Shown in pieces: positions 8,544 to 16,779 of a DNA stretch of 64,000 nt. The notes below the pieces were generated by a model that worked only from the letters and a program-made list of their open reading frames with translations, made no database searches and had not been told where the DNA came from. A program made the translations under genes and the position numbers. Positions within the stretch are counted from its first letter, which is position 1, and each line of letters begins with the position of its first letter. The stretch is taken from positions 248,001 to 312,000 of the forward strand of contig NZ_JAIHON010000001.1 in the NCBI RefSeq assembly GCF_021173675.1, given 5' to 3'. This DNA comes from Streptomyces lincolnensis. GTDB taxonomy: Bacteria > Actinomycetota > Actinomycetes > Streptomycetales > Streptomycetaceae.

Positions 8544-9767
8544 GTGCCCGAGGACTCACGAGCACGACAGCGGACGGGAGCCGGGGTCGGCCTGCTGCTG
8601 ACCCTGGTTCTCGCGGCCGTGCTGCTCACCGCCCTCCCGGACGACGAGAGCCGGCCGGAGGGCTGCGCACCGCGCACCGTCGGCGCGTGGGCGGCCGACG
8701 ACGACCTCACCGCGGAGTTCGCCCGCTACGGCGACGACGCGTCCCGTACCGACGACTGGACCGGCGGCGACGGCACCCACTCCGTGCGGCTGCCCGACGG
8801 CCGCCTGCTGTGGCTGTTCTCGGACACCTATCTGGGCCAGGTGTACGGCCCCCCGAACCCGGTCGGCGAGTCCTTCGCCTGGCGGGACACCAGCGCGCCC
8901 CTGGTCCGCAACTCGGCCGTGGTGATGCGCGAGGGCCGCCTGGAGTCCACCCTGCCCGCCCCGCTCTTCCCCGACCCCGGCCCGAACCAGTGGCGCTGGC
9001 CGGTCGCGGCCCGGGTCGAGCCCCGCTCCCCCGGCTCCACGGAACAGGTCCTGCGGGTGCTGCTGTGGGTGCGGACGGCGGGCGCCGCGCCCTGGGTGTT
9101 CGGCGTGCCCACGGCCACCGAGGTCGCCACGCTGTCCCTGCCCGACCTGCGGGTCGAGTCGGTCGTGCAGGTGCTCGACCAGCGGACGGTGCCGGATCCC
9201 TCCCGGCGGGTGCTGTTCGGGACCACGCTGGTGACGGAGGGCGGCTGGACCTACGTCTTCGGCGGCGACGACGGCCAGGCCGCCTCCCGGCCCGCCTCGC
9301 GGGCGTACGCGGCCCGGGTGCCGGAGGGAGGACTGGGGGATCCGGCCGCCTGGGAGTACTGGGACGGGTCCGAGTGGACCGCCCGGGCGCGCCCGGCCGC
9401 GGTGCTCGGGGACGGGCGGCGCACCGGGGTGGGCAGCGCTTTCTCGGTGGTGCGGCAGGACGGGACGTACGTGCTGTTCACGATGGCCGCGGGGACCCGC
9501 GGGCTGACGACCGTGACCTCGTACTGGGCGTGCTCCCCCACCGGGCCCTGGCACGGCCCGGCACGGGACTTCACACCCGCGCTGCCCGAGGGCCAGGTCG
9601 CCGCGTACAACCCGCAGGCGCACACGGAATTGCGCGACGACGGACGGCTGGTGCTCAGCTACGACGTCAACTGGCTGGAACCGACCGCCGCCGCGGCGCA
9701 GCTCAACCGGAACGTGTCCCTGTACCGACCGCGGTTCGTGACGCTTCGGCTGGAGCCGAGGGGGTGA
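8544..9767 (+). CDS. Membrane-anchored or secreted five-bladed propeller-like protein (DUF4185/DUF5005 type)
   Basis: The 407-residue protein has one N-terminal hydrophobic segment (VGLLLTLVLAAVLLTAL). A beta-propeller-like domain follows, with LPDGRLLWLFSDTYLGQ, NSAVVMREG, TYVFGG and YNPQAHTELRDDGRLVLSYD. These are typical of the DUF4185/DUF5005 glycosidase-like group. The enzymatic role is not established. The context after a sialidase suggests exported glycan handling. Its last 65 bp overlap the 3' end of the convergent symporter gene. Confidence 0.65.
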   Translation: MPEDSRARQRTGAGVGLLLTLVLAAVLLTALPDDESRPEGCAPRTVGAWAADDDLTAEFARYGDDASRTDDWTGGDGTHSVRLPDGRLLWLFSDTYLGQVYGPPNPVGESFAWRDTSAPLVRNSAVVMREGRLESTLPAPLFPDPGPNQWRWPVAARVEPRSPGSTEQVLRVLLWVRTAGAAPWVFGVPTATEVATLSLPDLRVESVVQVLDQRTVPDPSRRVLFGTTLVTEGGWTYVFGGDDGQAASRPASRAYAARVPEGGLGDPAAWEYWDGSEWTARARPAAVLGDGRRTGVGSAFSVVRQDGTYVLFTMAAGTRGLTTVTSYWACSPTGPWHGPARDFTPALPEGQVAAYNPQAHTELRDDGRLVLSYDVNWLEPTAAAAQLNRNVSLYRPRFVTLRLEPRG

Positions 9768-10743
9768 CCTCCGGCAGCGGGTCGCGGGCGCGGCGCTTGG
9801 CGATCACCGCGCACACCATCAGCTGCATCTGGTGGAAGAGCATCAGCGGCAGCACGGCCAGTGAGGCGTGCGCGCCGAACAGCACGCTGGCCATGGGCAG
9901 TCCGGCGGCGAGGGACTTCTTCGAGCCGGCGAACTGGATGGCGATCCGGTCCTCCCGGTCGAAGCGCAGCGCCTTGGCGCCGTACCAGGTCACCAGCAGC
10001 ATCACGGCGAGCAGTACGGCCTCGACGACCAGCAGGCCGGCCAGCCGGACCGGGCTGACCTGGTGCCAGATGCCCTGCACCATGCCCTCGCTGAACGCGG
10101 TGTAGACGACGAGGAGGATCGAGCCGCGGTCGACCAGGCCGAGGACCTTCTTGTGGCGGGCGACGAAGCCGCCGATCCACCGGCGCAGCAGCTGTCCGGC
10201 GACGAACGGCACCAGCAGCTGGAGCACGATCTCAAGCAGCGAGTCCGCCGAGAAGCCCCCGCCGGTGCTGCCGAGCACGGCGGCGGCCAGCAGCGGCGTG
10301 AGGACGATGCCGACCAGCGAGGAGAAGGAGCCCGCGCAGATCGCGGCGGGCACGTTGCCCCGGGCCATCGAGGTGAAGGCGATCGAGGACTGGATGGTCG
10401 ACGGGACCAGCGTGAGGAACAGCAGGCCCTGGTAGAGCGGGTGGGTCAGGAAGACCGGGACGAGGCCGCGGGCGGCGAGACCGAGCAGCGGGAAGAGCAC
10501 GAACGTACAGGCCAGGACGGTGACATGGAGCCGCCAGTGCTTGAGGCCGTCCACCGCCTCACGGGTGGACAGGCGGGCACCGTAGAGGAAGAACAGGAAG
10601 GCGATCGCCCCGGTGGAGGCGCCGGAGGCCACGTCCGCGGAGGTCCCGCGCGCCGGCACCAGGGCGGCGAGGCCGACGGTCCCGAGCAGCAGCAGGATGT
10701 ACGGGTCGACCGGCATCCAGGCCGGCCACTTCAGGCGCTTCAC
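9703..10743 (-). CDS. Bile acid:sodium symporter (BASS/SBF) family transporter
   Basis: The 346-residue integral membrane protein has about ten hydrophobic helices. It carries the SBF signatures VPSTIQSSIAFTSMARGN and FAGSKKSLAAGLPMA, in the form found in the YfeH/RCH1 (SBF-like) subgroup. Such proteins move anions or organic acids with sodium. The GTG start at 10743 has a GGAG ribosome binding site 7-8 bases upstream. It is divergent from a LysR gene with 135 bp between start codons, the classical layout of a LysR regulator and its target. Confidence 0.85.
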   Translation of the reverse strand: MKRLKWPAWMPVDPYILLLLGTVGLAALVPARGTSADVASGASTGAIAFLFFLYGARLSTREAVDGLKHWRLHVTVLACTFVLFPLLGLAARGLVPVFLTHPLYQGLLFLTLVPSTIQSSIAFTSMARGNVPAAICAGSFSSLVGIVLTPLLAAAVLGSTGGGFSADSLLEIVLQLLVPFVAGQLLRRWIGGFVARHKKVLGLVDRGSILLVVYTAFSEGMVQGIWHQVSPVRLAGLLVVEAVLLAVMLLVTWYGAKALRFDREDRIAIQFAGSKKSLAAGLPMASVLFGAHASLAVLPLMLFHQMQLMVCAVIAKRRARDPLPEVTPSAPAEASRTAVGTGTRSG

Positions 10744-10865
10744 GGTGCTCCACTTGCTCTCGTGCGTCGGTTCCGGGCGGGCACGGGGTATCCCCGTCCA
10801 TCGTCCTCCTCACCCGCTTGATCGGGAATCCGGCATACCGCTCTGACTGTCATCATGTTTCGCGA

Positions 10866-10871
10866 TAGCCT
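10866..10871 (+). promoter_or_regulatory. -10 element (TAGCCT) of the LysR gene
   Basis: TAGCCT fits TAnnnT and lies 7 bases before the GTG at 10879, a leaderless layout. The sequence ATCATGTTTCGCGAT just upstream has short ATC/GAT ends and is a possible LysR autoregulatory site shared with the divergent transporter promoter. Confidence 0.45.
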
Positions 10872-10878
10872 GGCCTCC

Positions 10879-11742
10879 GTGTACGACCCTTCCCAGTTGC
10901 GTACGTTCCTGGCGGTGGCCCAGACGCTGAGCTTCACGCAGGCCGCCCGGCGGCTGGAGCTGCGCCAGTCGACCGTCAGCCAGCATGTGCGGCGCCTGGA
11001 GGAGGCCGCCGGGCGGCAGTTGTTCAGCCGGGACACCCACTCCGTGGAGCTGACCGAGGACGGCGAGGCCATGCTCGGATTCGCCCGCCGGATCCTGGAG
11101 GTGCACGAGCAGGCGACCGCGTTCTTCACCGGGACGCGGGTGCGTGGCCGGCTGCGCTTCGGTGCCTCCGAGGACTTCGTGCTGACCCGGCTGCCCGAGA
11201 TCCTGGAGGGCTTCCGCCACGACCATCCCGAGGTCGACCTGGAGCTGACGGTCGAGTTGTCGGGCACCCTGCACGAGCGGCTCGCGGCCGGAAAGCTGGA
11301 CCTGGTCCTGGCCAAACGGCGCCCCGAGGATCCGCACGGCCGGCTGGTCTGGCGCGACGAACTGGCCTGGATCGGCGCGGAACGGCTCCGGCTGGACCCG
11401 GACCGCCCGGTGCCGCTCATCGTCTACCCGCCGCCGGGCATCACCCGGGCGCTGGCCCTGGAGGCGCTGGAGCGGCAGGGCCGCGAGTGGCGCGTGGTGT
11501 GCACCAGCGGCAGCCTCAACGGCCTGATCGCGGCGGCCCGTGCCGGTCTCGGCGTGATGGCCCACTCACGGGGCCTCGTCCCGCCCGGCCTGGTCCGCGT
11601 GCCCGACCGCTTCGGGCTCCCCGAACTCGGCCGCGTCGACTTCGTCCTCGTCCACGGCCGGCGCCGCACCGCGGCCCAGGGCGCCGCCGACGCGCTGGCC
11701 GCGGCGATCCTGGCCGGCGGGGACCGGCTGCACCGGCGCTGA
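10879..11742 (+). CDS. LysR-family transcriptional regulator
   Basis: The 287-residue regulator has an N-terminal winged HTH (QLRTFLAVAQTLSFTQAARR, then QSTVSQHVRRLEEAAG). The effector-binding domain covers about residues 85-285. GTG 10879 is chosen over ATG 10855 because the homologous N-terminus begins YDPSQLRTF and a TAGCCT -10 box ends 7 bases upstream. The ATG would lie inside the promoter. It probably regulates the divergent BASS transporter. The effector is unknown. Confidence 0.88.
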   Translation: MYDPSQLRTFLAVAQTLSFTQAARRLELRQSTVSQHVRRLEEAAGRQLFSRDTHSVELTEDGEAMLGFARRILEVHEQATAFFTGTRVRGRLRFGASEDFVLTRLPEILEGFRHDHPEVDLELTVELSGTLHERLAAGKLDLVLAKRRPEDPHGRLVWRDELAWIGAERLRLDPDRPVPLIVYPPPGITRALALEALERQGREWRVVCTSGSLNGLIAAARAGLGVMAHSRGLVPPGLVRVPDRFGLPELGRVDFVLVHGRRRTAAQGAADALAAAILAGGDRLHRR

Positions 11743-12122
11743 GCGCCGTCCCGCGCATAGGGCCGCCCGGCCGGGGTAGACACGTGAGGACATCACCTCC
11801 GGCACCGTGCCGCACCGCACCACAGCTGACGGAGTGACGAAATCCGGTTCTTGGACGCTGAAGACGCTGAAGGGGCCGGAGAACCCGGCGCCCCCGGCGT
11901 GTCGGCCGTGACCGGGTCGTAGCGATTCGGTGGAGATTGCGGGAGCGAAACCTACGCAAGCGTAAGGATTCTGTCCGGCCCTTCCCCTTGTGAGCGCATT
12001 TCGCGTCACTGACCAGCGAATACCTGAACACTGCTCGTGTTCGGCACCCCTCCCGCCCGATGCGCGGGTGGGGTAGCTTTCACGGCGCTGTGCGGAGCGC
12101 CACAAGGAGCGGGGAGCGGGGT
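11743..12122 (+). other. 380-bp leader region of the acyl-CoA synthetase gene
   Basis: No coding sequence is convincing here. The region holds an inverted repeat at 11951-11967, a TAGCTT -10-like hexamer at 12074-12079 and an AAGGAG/GGGGAG purine tract at 12103-12115 before the start codon. It probably contains the promoter, operator and leader of the fadD-like gene. Confidence 0.5.
11951..11967. promoter_or_regulatory. Inverted-repeat operator candidate CCTACGC-AA-GCGTAAGG
   Basis: TACGC and GCGTA form a perfect 5-bp inverted repeat around AA, extended with one offset base by CC and GG. It lies about 155 bp before the acyl-CoA synthetase start. The form suggests a TetR-type fatty-acid regulator site, but the protein that binds it is not identified. 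Confidence 0.45.
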
Positions 12123-13949
12123 TTGCGCGAGTTCACCAACCCTCCGTTGGCGTTGGCACCGCCGGTGGGCGGACTGGCCGACGTCGTCTACGAGCATGCC
12201 CGGAACGACCCCCACTACATCGCGCTCGGCCGCAAGGACGAGGCGGGGCAGTGGCGCGACGTGACCTCCGCGGAGTTCCGCGACGAGGTCCTCGCCCTCG
12301 CCAAGGGCCTGCTCGCCGAGGGCATCCGGTTCGGCGACCGGGTCGCCATCGTCTCCCGGACCCGCTACGAGTGGACGCTCTTCGACTTCGCGCTGTGGAC
12401 CATCGGCGCCCAGGTCGTCCCGGTCTACCCGACCTCCTCGGCCGAGCAGTGCTTCTGGATGCTCTACGACTCCGAGTGCACGGCCGCGATCGTGGAGCAC
12501 GAGGACCACGCGATGACGATCGCCACCGTCATCGACCGGCTGCCCCAACTGCGCCGCCTGTGGCAGCTGGACTCGGGCTGCGTGCAGGAGCTGTACGACG
12601 CGGGCGCCCACCTCGACGACGAGGTCGTGCACCGGCACCGGCAGGCGGTCACCCCCGACTCGACCGCCACCGTCATCTACACCTCGGGCACCACCGGCCG
12701 CCCCAAGGGCTGTGTCATCTCGCACGGCAACTTCATGTACGAGGCGGACACGGTCATCCAGCGCTGGGAGCCGGTGTTCCACTCCAAGCGGGGCGACGAG
12801 GCGGCGACGCTGCTGTTCCTGCCGCTCGCGCACGTCTTCGGGCGGATGGTGCAGGTGGCGGCGATCCGCGGCCGGGTGCGCTTCGGCCACCAGCCGCAGA
12901 TGAACGCGGCCGCGCTGCTGCCGGACCTCGCCGCGTTCAAGCCGACGTTCTTCCTCGGCGTGCCGTACATCTTCGAGAAGGTCTTCAACGCCTCGCGCCG
13001 CAAGGCCGAGAAGGACGGCAAGTCCGGCGCCTTCGAGAAGGCCGTCGACGTGGCCGTGAAGTACGCGGACGCGATGGAGGCCAAGGCCTGGGGCATCGGA
13101 CCCGGGCCCTCGGCGGGGCTGCGCATGCAGCACCAGCTCTTCGACAAGCTCGTCTACTCCAAGATGCGGGCGGCGATGGGCGGCCGCATCAAGCAGGCCA
13201 TGACCGGCGGCTCCGCGATGGACCGCAGGCTCGGTCTGTTCTTCGCCGGGGCGGGCGTGCACATCTACGAGGGCTACGGCCTGACCGAGTCCACGGCCGC
13301 CGCCACCGCCAACCCGCCCGAGCGCACCCGCTACGGCACGGTCGGCCAGCCCATCCCGGGCATGACCGTGCACATAGCCGACGACGGCGAGATCTGGCTG
13401 CGCGGCGAGAACATCTTCCAGGGCTACCTCAACAACCCCAAGGCCACCGACCAGTCCCTGCACGACGGCTGGCTGGCCACCGGCGACCTCGGTTCCCTCG
13501 ACGAGGACGGCTATCTCACCATCACCGGCCGCAAGAAGGAGATCCTGGTCACCTCCGGCGGCAAGAGCGTCTCCCCCGGCGTGCTGGAGGAGCGGGTGCG
13601 CGACCATCCGCTGGTCGCCCAGTGCATCGTCGTCGGCAACGACCGGCCGTACATCGCCGCCCTGGTCACCCTCGACCAGGAGGCCGTGGAGCACTGGCTG
13701 ACGATGCGCGACAAGCCGCAGATGCCGGCGGCCCAGCTGGTGCGCGACGCCGACCTGGAGACCGAGGTGCGCCGGGCCGTGGTCGCCGCCAACACCCTGG
13801 TCTCGCAGGCCGAGTCGATCCGCACCTTCCGCATCCTGGCCCAGCCCTTCACCGAGGAGCACGGCCTGCTGACCCCGTCGCTGAAGCTGAAGCGCAAGGC
13901 CATCGAGAACGCCTACGCCAACGAGGTCGAGGCGCTGTACCGGGCCTGA
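12123..13949 (+). CDS. Long-chain fatty acid-CoA ligase (AMP-binding, FadD type)
   Basis: The 608-residue adenylate-forming enzyme activates fatty acids as acyl-AMP and then acyl-CoA. Visible motifs are IYTSGTTGRPKGCVISHGN (P-loop), GYGLTESTAAATANPPER (A5) and TGDLGSLDEDGYLTITGRKK with KEILVTSGGK (hinge and C-terminal catalytic region). TTG 12123 is chosen because homologues start REFTNPPLA and GGGGAG lies 7 bases upstream. An ATG at 12060 in the same frame would sit beside the -10 box. It is probably controlled by the operator at 11951. Confidence 0.9.
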   Translation: MREFTNPPLALAPPVGGLADVVYEHARNDPHYIALGRKDEAGQWRDVTSAEFRDEVLALAKGLLAEGIRFGDRVAIVSRTRYEWTLFDFALWTIGAQVVPVYPTSSAEQCFWMLYDSECTAAIVEHEDHAMTIATVIDRLPQLRRLWQLDSGCVQELYDAGAHLDDEVVHRHRQAVTPDSTATVIYTSGTTGRPKGCVISHGNFMYEADTVIQRWEPVFHSKRGDEAATLLFLPLAHVFGRMVQVAAIRGRVRFGHQPQMNAAALLPDLAAFKPTFFLGVPYIFEKVFNASRRKAEKDGKSGAFEKAVDVAVKYADAMEAKAWGIGPGPSAGLRMQHQLFDKLVYSKMRAAMGGRIKQAMTGGSAMDRRLGLFFAGAGVHIYEGYGLTESTAAATANPPERTRYGTVGQPIPGMTVHIADDGEIWLRGENIFQGYLNNPKATDQSLHDGWLATGDLGSLDEDGYLTITGRKKEILVTSGGKSVSPGVLEERVRDHPLVAQCIVVGNDRPYIAALVTLDQEAVEHWLTMRDKPQMPAAQLVRDADLETEVRRAVVAANTLVSQAESIRTFRILAQPFTEEHGLLTPSLKLKRKAIENAYANEVEALYRA

Positions 13950-13969
13950 GCCCGGGCTCTCGGGGCCGG

Positions 13970-14755
13970 TCACACCAGCTGGTAGCCCCGGAGGCCGGTG
14001 AGCAGCAGGTAGGTGTCCTGGAGGGACCCGGAGGTGTCCCCGAGGGAGCGGTAGATGCCCCACTTCGGGCGCACCCGGTCGGCCAGGAAGGTGTCGACGC
14101 CGGTCTTCGAGGCGTCGACGACCGTGGAGCCGCCGGACTTCAGGATCCAGCGGACCGAACCCGCCGAGCCGTTGCCGACCTTGATCTGGAAGTCGACGTC
14201 GGTCCACCTGTCGTGCAGGGGCGCGAGATCGGTGCGGCCCACGAGGATGTCGCTCTCGAACAGCTTCAGCTCGATGGTCTGCCTGCCGTCCACCCTGCGC
14301 AGCGACTGCACGACGATCGGCGAGGTGCCGGAGCCGGGCTGCTTCATCTGCATGATGTGGGTGAAGCTGGTGGTCGCCTTCAGCGAGCTCGGGATGTACA
14401 TCGAGTACGTGACCCGCCAGGTCTGGCCCTCGGTCCATCTGAGGAAGCCGCTGCCGGTGCGCAGGCCGGTGACCTCCTGGCGCTGGCGGTCGGTCGAGGT
14501 GTCGCGGTCGGCCATGTGCATGTTGAAGCGCCAGTTGTTCCCGGTCGCGAAGATGTGCGGCTGCCCGCCGGGGTGCGAGTCGGCGCGGTCGTCCTCGATC
14601 GTCTCGAAGGCGCGCAGTCCGTCGCCGCTCGCGGAGGGAGCCCACTTCTGCTGCCAGGAGGCGGCATGGGCCGTGCCCGCGGCCGGCAGCCCGACCGCGG
14701 CGGCCGTGGCGCCACCGAGGGCGGCACCCAGCAGTGCGCGTCTTGTTGTGCTCAT
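13970..14755 (-). CDS. Tat-exported polysaccharide lyase-like protein (heparin lyase I/PF14099 type)
   Basis: The 261-residue protein begins with a twin-arginine signal (STTRRALLGAALGG, cleavage near AGTAHA). A jelly-roll domain follows with NWRFNMHMADRDTS, EGQTWRVTYSMYIP and FTHIMQMKQPG. This matches the heparin lyase I/glucuronan lyase family that cuts uronic-acid polysaccharides by beta-elimination. ATG 14755 is chosen because GAGGTGA lies 8 bases upstream. Upstream in-frame ATGs lack a binding site and would hide the Tat motif. Two candidate operators, a LacI-like and a DasR-like site, lie upstream. The exact substrate is not known. Confidence 0.68.
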   Translation of the reverse strand: MSTTRRALLGAALGGATAAAVGLPAAGTAHAASWQQKWAPSASGDGLRAFETIEDDRADSHPGGQPHIFATGNNWRFNMHMADRDTSTDRQRQEVTGLRTGSGFLRWTEGQTWRVTYSMYIPSSLKATTSFTHIMQMKQPGSGTSPIVVQSLRRVDGRQTIELKLFESDILVGRTDLAPLHDRWTDVDFQIKVGNGSAGSVRWILKSGGSTVVDASKTGVDTFLADRVRPKWGIYRSLGDTSGSLQDTYLLLTGLRGYQLV

Positions 14756-14796
14756 GACATTCATCACCTCACAAGAGGCCTTCATGTTCACATCCA

Positions 14797-14809
14797 TGAA
14801 AGCGGTTCA
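14797..14809. promoter_or_regulatory. LacI-family-like operator (TGAA-AGCGG-TTCA)
   Basis: The minus strand reads TGAACCGCTTTCA, an imperfect palindrome with a central CG similar to LacI-family sugar-regulator sites. It lies about 40 bp upstream of the lyase start, where it could block transcription. Confidence 0.35.
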
Positions 14810-14860
14810 GCGACTCGTTCGTCGGCGGGATCCAGGGTCGCGGCAGGGCGATCCGCGGTC

Positions 14861-14876
14861 AATGGTCTGGACCGAA
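14861..14876. promoter_or_regulatory. DasR-responsive-element-like palindrome (GGTC-TG-GACC)
   Basis: The 16-mer AATGGTCTGGACCGAA matches 11 of 16 positions of the dre consensus ACTGGTCTAGACCACT, including the whole GGTCTnGACC core. DasR is the GntR regulator of N-acetylglucosamine use in Streptomyces. The site lies between the lyase and the aldo/keto reductase starts and could serve either gene. The match is partial. Confidence 0.4.
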
Positions 14877-15024
14877 GACCTCCGGTGCGTTTCCGGCCAA
14901 CTTCGGGCGCTCGTACCCACTCCGTGGGCACTTCGGGCGGATTCGCGGATCAGGAATGCATCACGGCTCGTGATCGTTGACGATGGGAGTACCACCTGTC
15001 GACAACCGTAAGGATCAAGAGCTC

Positions 15025-15858
15025 GTGAGCAGCAAGGTCCCCCCGATCATCCTCAACAACGGCGTCGAGATGCCCCAGCTGGGCCTCGGAGTCTGGCAGG
15101 TGCCGGACGACGAGGCGGAGCAGGCGGTCACCACCGCGCTGGAGGCCGGGTACCGCAGCATCGACACAGCGGCGATCTACGGCAACGAAGAGGGCACCGG
15201 CAAGGCGATCGCCGCCTCCGGTCTGGCCCGTGAGGACATTTTCGTCACCACCAAGCTCTGGAACAGCGACCAGGGGTACGACTCCACGCTGCGCGCCTTC
15301 GACAGCTCGCTGGCGAAGCTCGGCCTGGACTATCTGGACCTGTACCTCATCCACTGGCCCATGCCGGAGCGCGACCTGTACACGGACACGTACAAGGCGT
15401 TCGAGAAGCTGCACGCCGACGGCCGGATCCGGGCGATCGGCGTCTCCAACTTCGAGCCCGCGCACCTGGAGCGGCTGATCGCCGAGACGTCCGTCATCCC
15501 GGCCGTCAACCAGATCGAGCTGCACCCGCACCTCCAGCAGCACGCGGCCCGTGAGTACGACGCCCAGCAGGGCATCGCCACCGAGGCCTGGTCGCCGCTC
15601 GGTCAGGGCAAGGGTCTGCTGGAGGTCCCGGCGATCGTGGCCATCGCGCAGAAGCACGGGCGCACCCCGGCGCAGGTCGTCCTGCGCTGGCACCTCCAGC
15701 TGGGCAATGTCGTGATCCCCAAGTCCGTGACGCCGTCCCGGATCAAGGAGAACATCGAGATCTTCGACTTCAGCCTGGACACCGAGGACCTGGCGGCCAT
15801 CAGCGCCCTGAACGAGGACCGCCGGCTGGGCCCGGACCCCGCGACGGTCAACGCCTGA
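15025..15858 (+). CDS. Aldo/keto reductase (2,5-diketo-D-gluconate reductase-like)
   Basis: The 277-residue AKR has the (beta/alpha)8 signatures YRSIDTAAIYGNE (catalytic Asp and Tyr), VTTKLWN (Lys) and LIHWPMP (His). The NADPH-binding segment IPKSVTPSRIKEN lies near the C-terminus. It should reduce carbonyl compounds with NADPH, but the natural substrate cannot be read from sequence. GTG 15025 is chosen because AAGGA lies 10 bases upstream and homologues begin SSKVPPI. The in-frame ATGs at 14977 and 14983 are possible alternatives. It is transcribed away from the lyase gene. Confidence 0.88.
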   Translation: MSSKVPPIILNNGVEMPQLGLGVWQVPDDEAEQAVTTALEAGYRSIDTAAIYGNEEGTGKAIAASGLAREDIFVTTKLWNSDQGYDSTLRAFDSSLAKLGLDYLDLYLIHWPMPERDLYTDTYKAFEKLHADGRIRAIGVSNFEPAHLERLIAETSVIPAVNQIELHPHLQQHAAREYDAQQGIATEAWSPLGQGKGLLEVPAIVAIAQKHGRTPAQVVLRWHLQLGNVVIPKSVTPSRIKENIEIFDFSLDTEDLAAISALNEDRRLGPDPATVNA

Positions 15859-15876
15859 GGGCCACCTCGGCGACGG

Positions 15877-15917
15877 AGCGTCCCGGCCGCCCGCTTACGC
15901 GCGGGAGCCGGGACGCT
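15877..15917 (+). terminator. Hairpin after the aldo/keto reductase gene
   Basis: AGCGTCCCGGC at 15877-15887 pairs perfectly with GCCGGGACGCT at 15907-15917, and the loop can form an inner stem. It starts 18 bp after the stop codon. Confidence 0.7.
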
Positions 15918-15982
15918 TCGCCCGTCACTCCCCTGACACTCCAGGCTTGACGCGAGCATGCAAAGGGAGCACGTTGGGTCGC

Positions 15983-16002
15983 GAAGGTAAGGAAACCTTC
16001 CT
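15983..16002. promoter_or_regulatory. Overlapping palindromes upstream of the chitosanase gene
   Basis: GAAGGT-AAGGAA-ACCTTC (15983-16000) and AGGAA-ACC-TTCCT (15990-16002) overlap. They lie after a possible -35 TTGACG at 15947-15952 and 42-61 bp before the start codon. The position fits a repressor site like those known before Streptomyces chitosanase genes (CsnR type). This link is by position and symmetry only. Confidence 0.45.
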
Positions 16003-16043
16003 GACAGAACTGCCAGAAGGACTGACAGAAGGACCCTCTCCCC

Positions 16044-16766
16044 ATGCGTATCCCCCACATGCGTATCCCTCGCCCGCCTGCCCCCTCCCTGTCTCTCGCC
16101 GCCGTATGCGCGGCCGTCCTCCTGGCCGCATCGGCCCTCCCCGCCACCGCGACCTCCGCCTCCGCACCGGCCCCCCGGGAGGGCACGGTCGGCGCGGCCG
16201 AGCTGCTCGCGAAGGTGACGTCCTGCACCCGGATCTCCCAGGGCGAGTACCGCACCGACGAGGAGGCCCCGGCCACGGTGCCCGTCTGCGGCACGGACGG
16301 CGCGGTGTTCTGGAAGGCCGACATGGACATCGACTGCGACGGACAGCGCACCACGCGGTGCAACGAGAACACCGACCCCTGGTTCCAGCCCGACACCGCC
16401 TTCCACCAGTCCGACGGCAGGCCGCTGCGGTCCGACAGCCTGCCCTACGTCGTGGTGCCGAGCGTCAGCGAGACCTGGAGCTTCCCGAGCGCGGGCATCG
16501 GGGGCGGCGGCGTGGTCGCGGTGATCCACGACGGCAAGGTCCAGTACGCCGTCGTCGGCGACACCGGCCCGAAACGGATCATCGGCGAGGCCTCGTACGC
16601 CACCGCCGAGGCCCTCGGCATCGATCCCGATCCGGCGACCGGCGGCACCGACGCCGAGGTGACCTACATCCTGTTCCCGCACTCCCGGGTCTCCCCCATC
16701 GAGAACCACGACGCGGCGGTCACCCTGGGCGACCGCCTAGCGCGGGAGTTCGTCCGGGGCGACTGA
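16044..16766 (+). CDS. Secreted GH75-type chitosanase
   Basis: The 240-residue protein has a signal peptide (hydrophobic core LSLAAVCAAVLLAASALPATA). A GH75 (fungal-type chitosanase) domain follows with VFWKADMDIDCDG, NTDPWFQPDTAFHQSDG and LPYVVVPS. The acidic residues in VVGDTGPKRIIGEASYA are the likely catalytic pair. It should hydrolyse chitosan outside the cell. AAGGA lies 10 bases before ATG 16044, and a second ATG in frame at 16059 is a weaker choice. Streptomyces more often carry GH46 chitosanases, so the fungal-type family is of note. Confidence 0.85.
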   Translation: MRIPHMRIPRPPAPSLSLAAVCAAVLLAASALPATATSASAPAPREGTVGAAELLAKVTSCTRISQGEYRTDEEAPATVPVCGTDGAVFWKADMDIDCDGQRTTRCNENTDPWFQPDTAFHQSDGRPLRSDSLPYVVVPSVSETWSFPSAGIGGGGVVAVIHDGKVQYAVVGDTGPKRIIGEASYATAEALGIDPDPATGGTDAEVTYILFPHSRVSPIENHDAAVTLGDRLAREFVRGD

Positions 16767-16779
16767 CCCGGGCCGTACG

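Noticed and set aside
6629..8710. A 693-codon minus-strand frame over the sialidase gene
   Set aside because: It has low-complexity composition and no motifs, and the plus strand encodes clear Asp boxes and a signal peptide.
10855..10878. ATG 10855 as the LysR start
   Set aside because: It would place the -10 box inside the coding region and add residues not found in the family.
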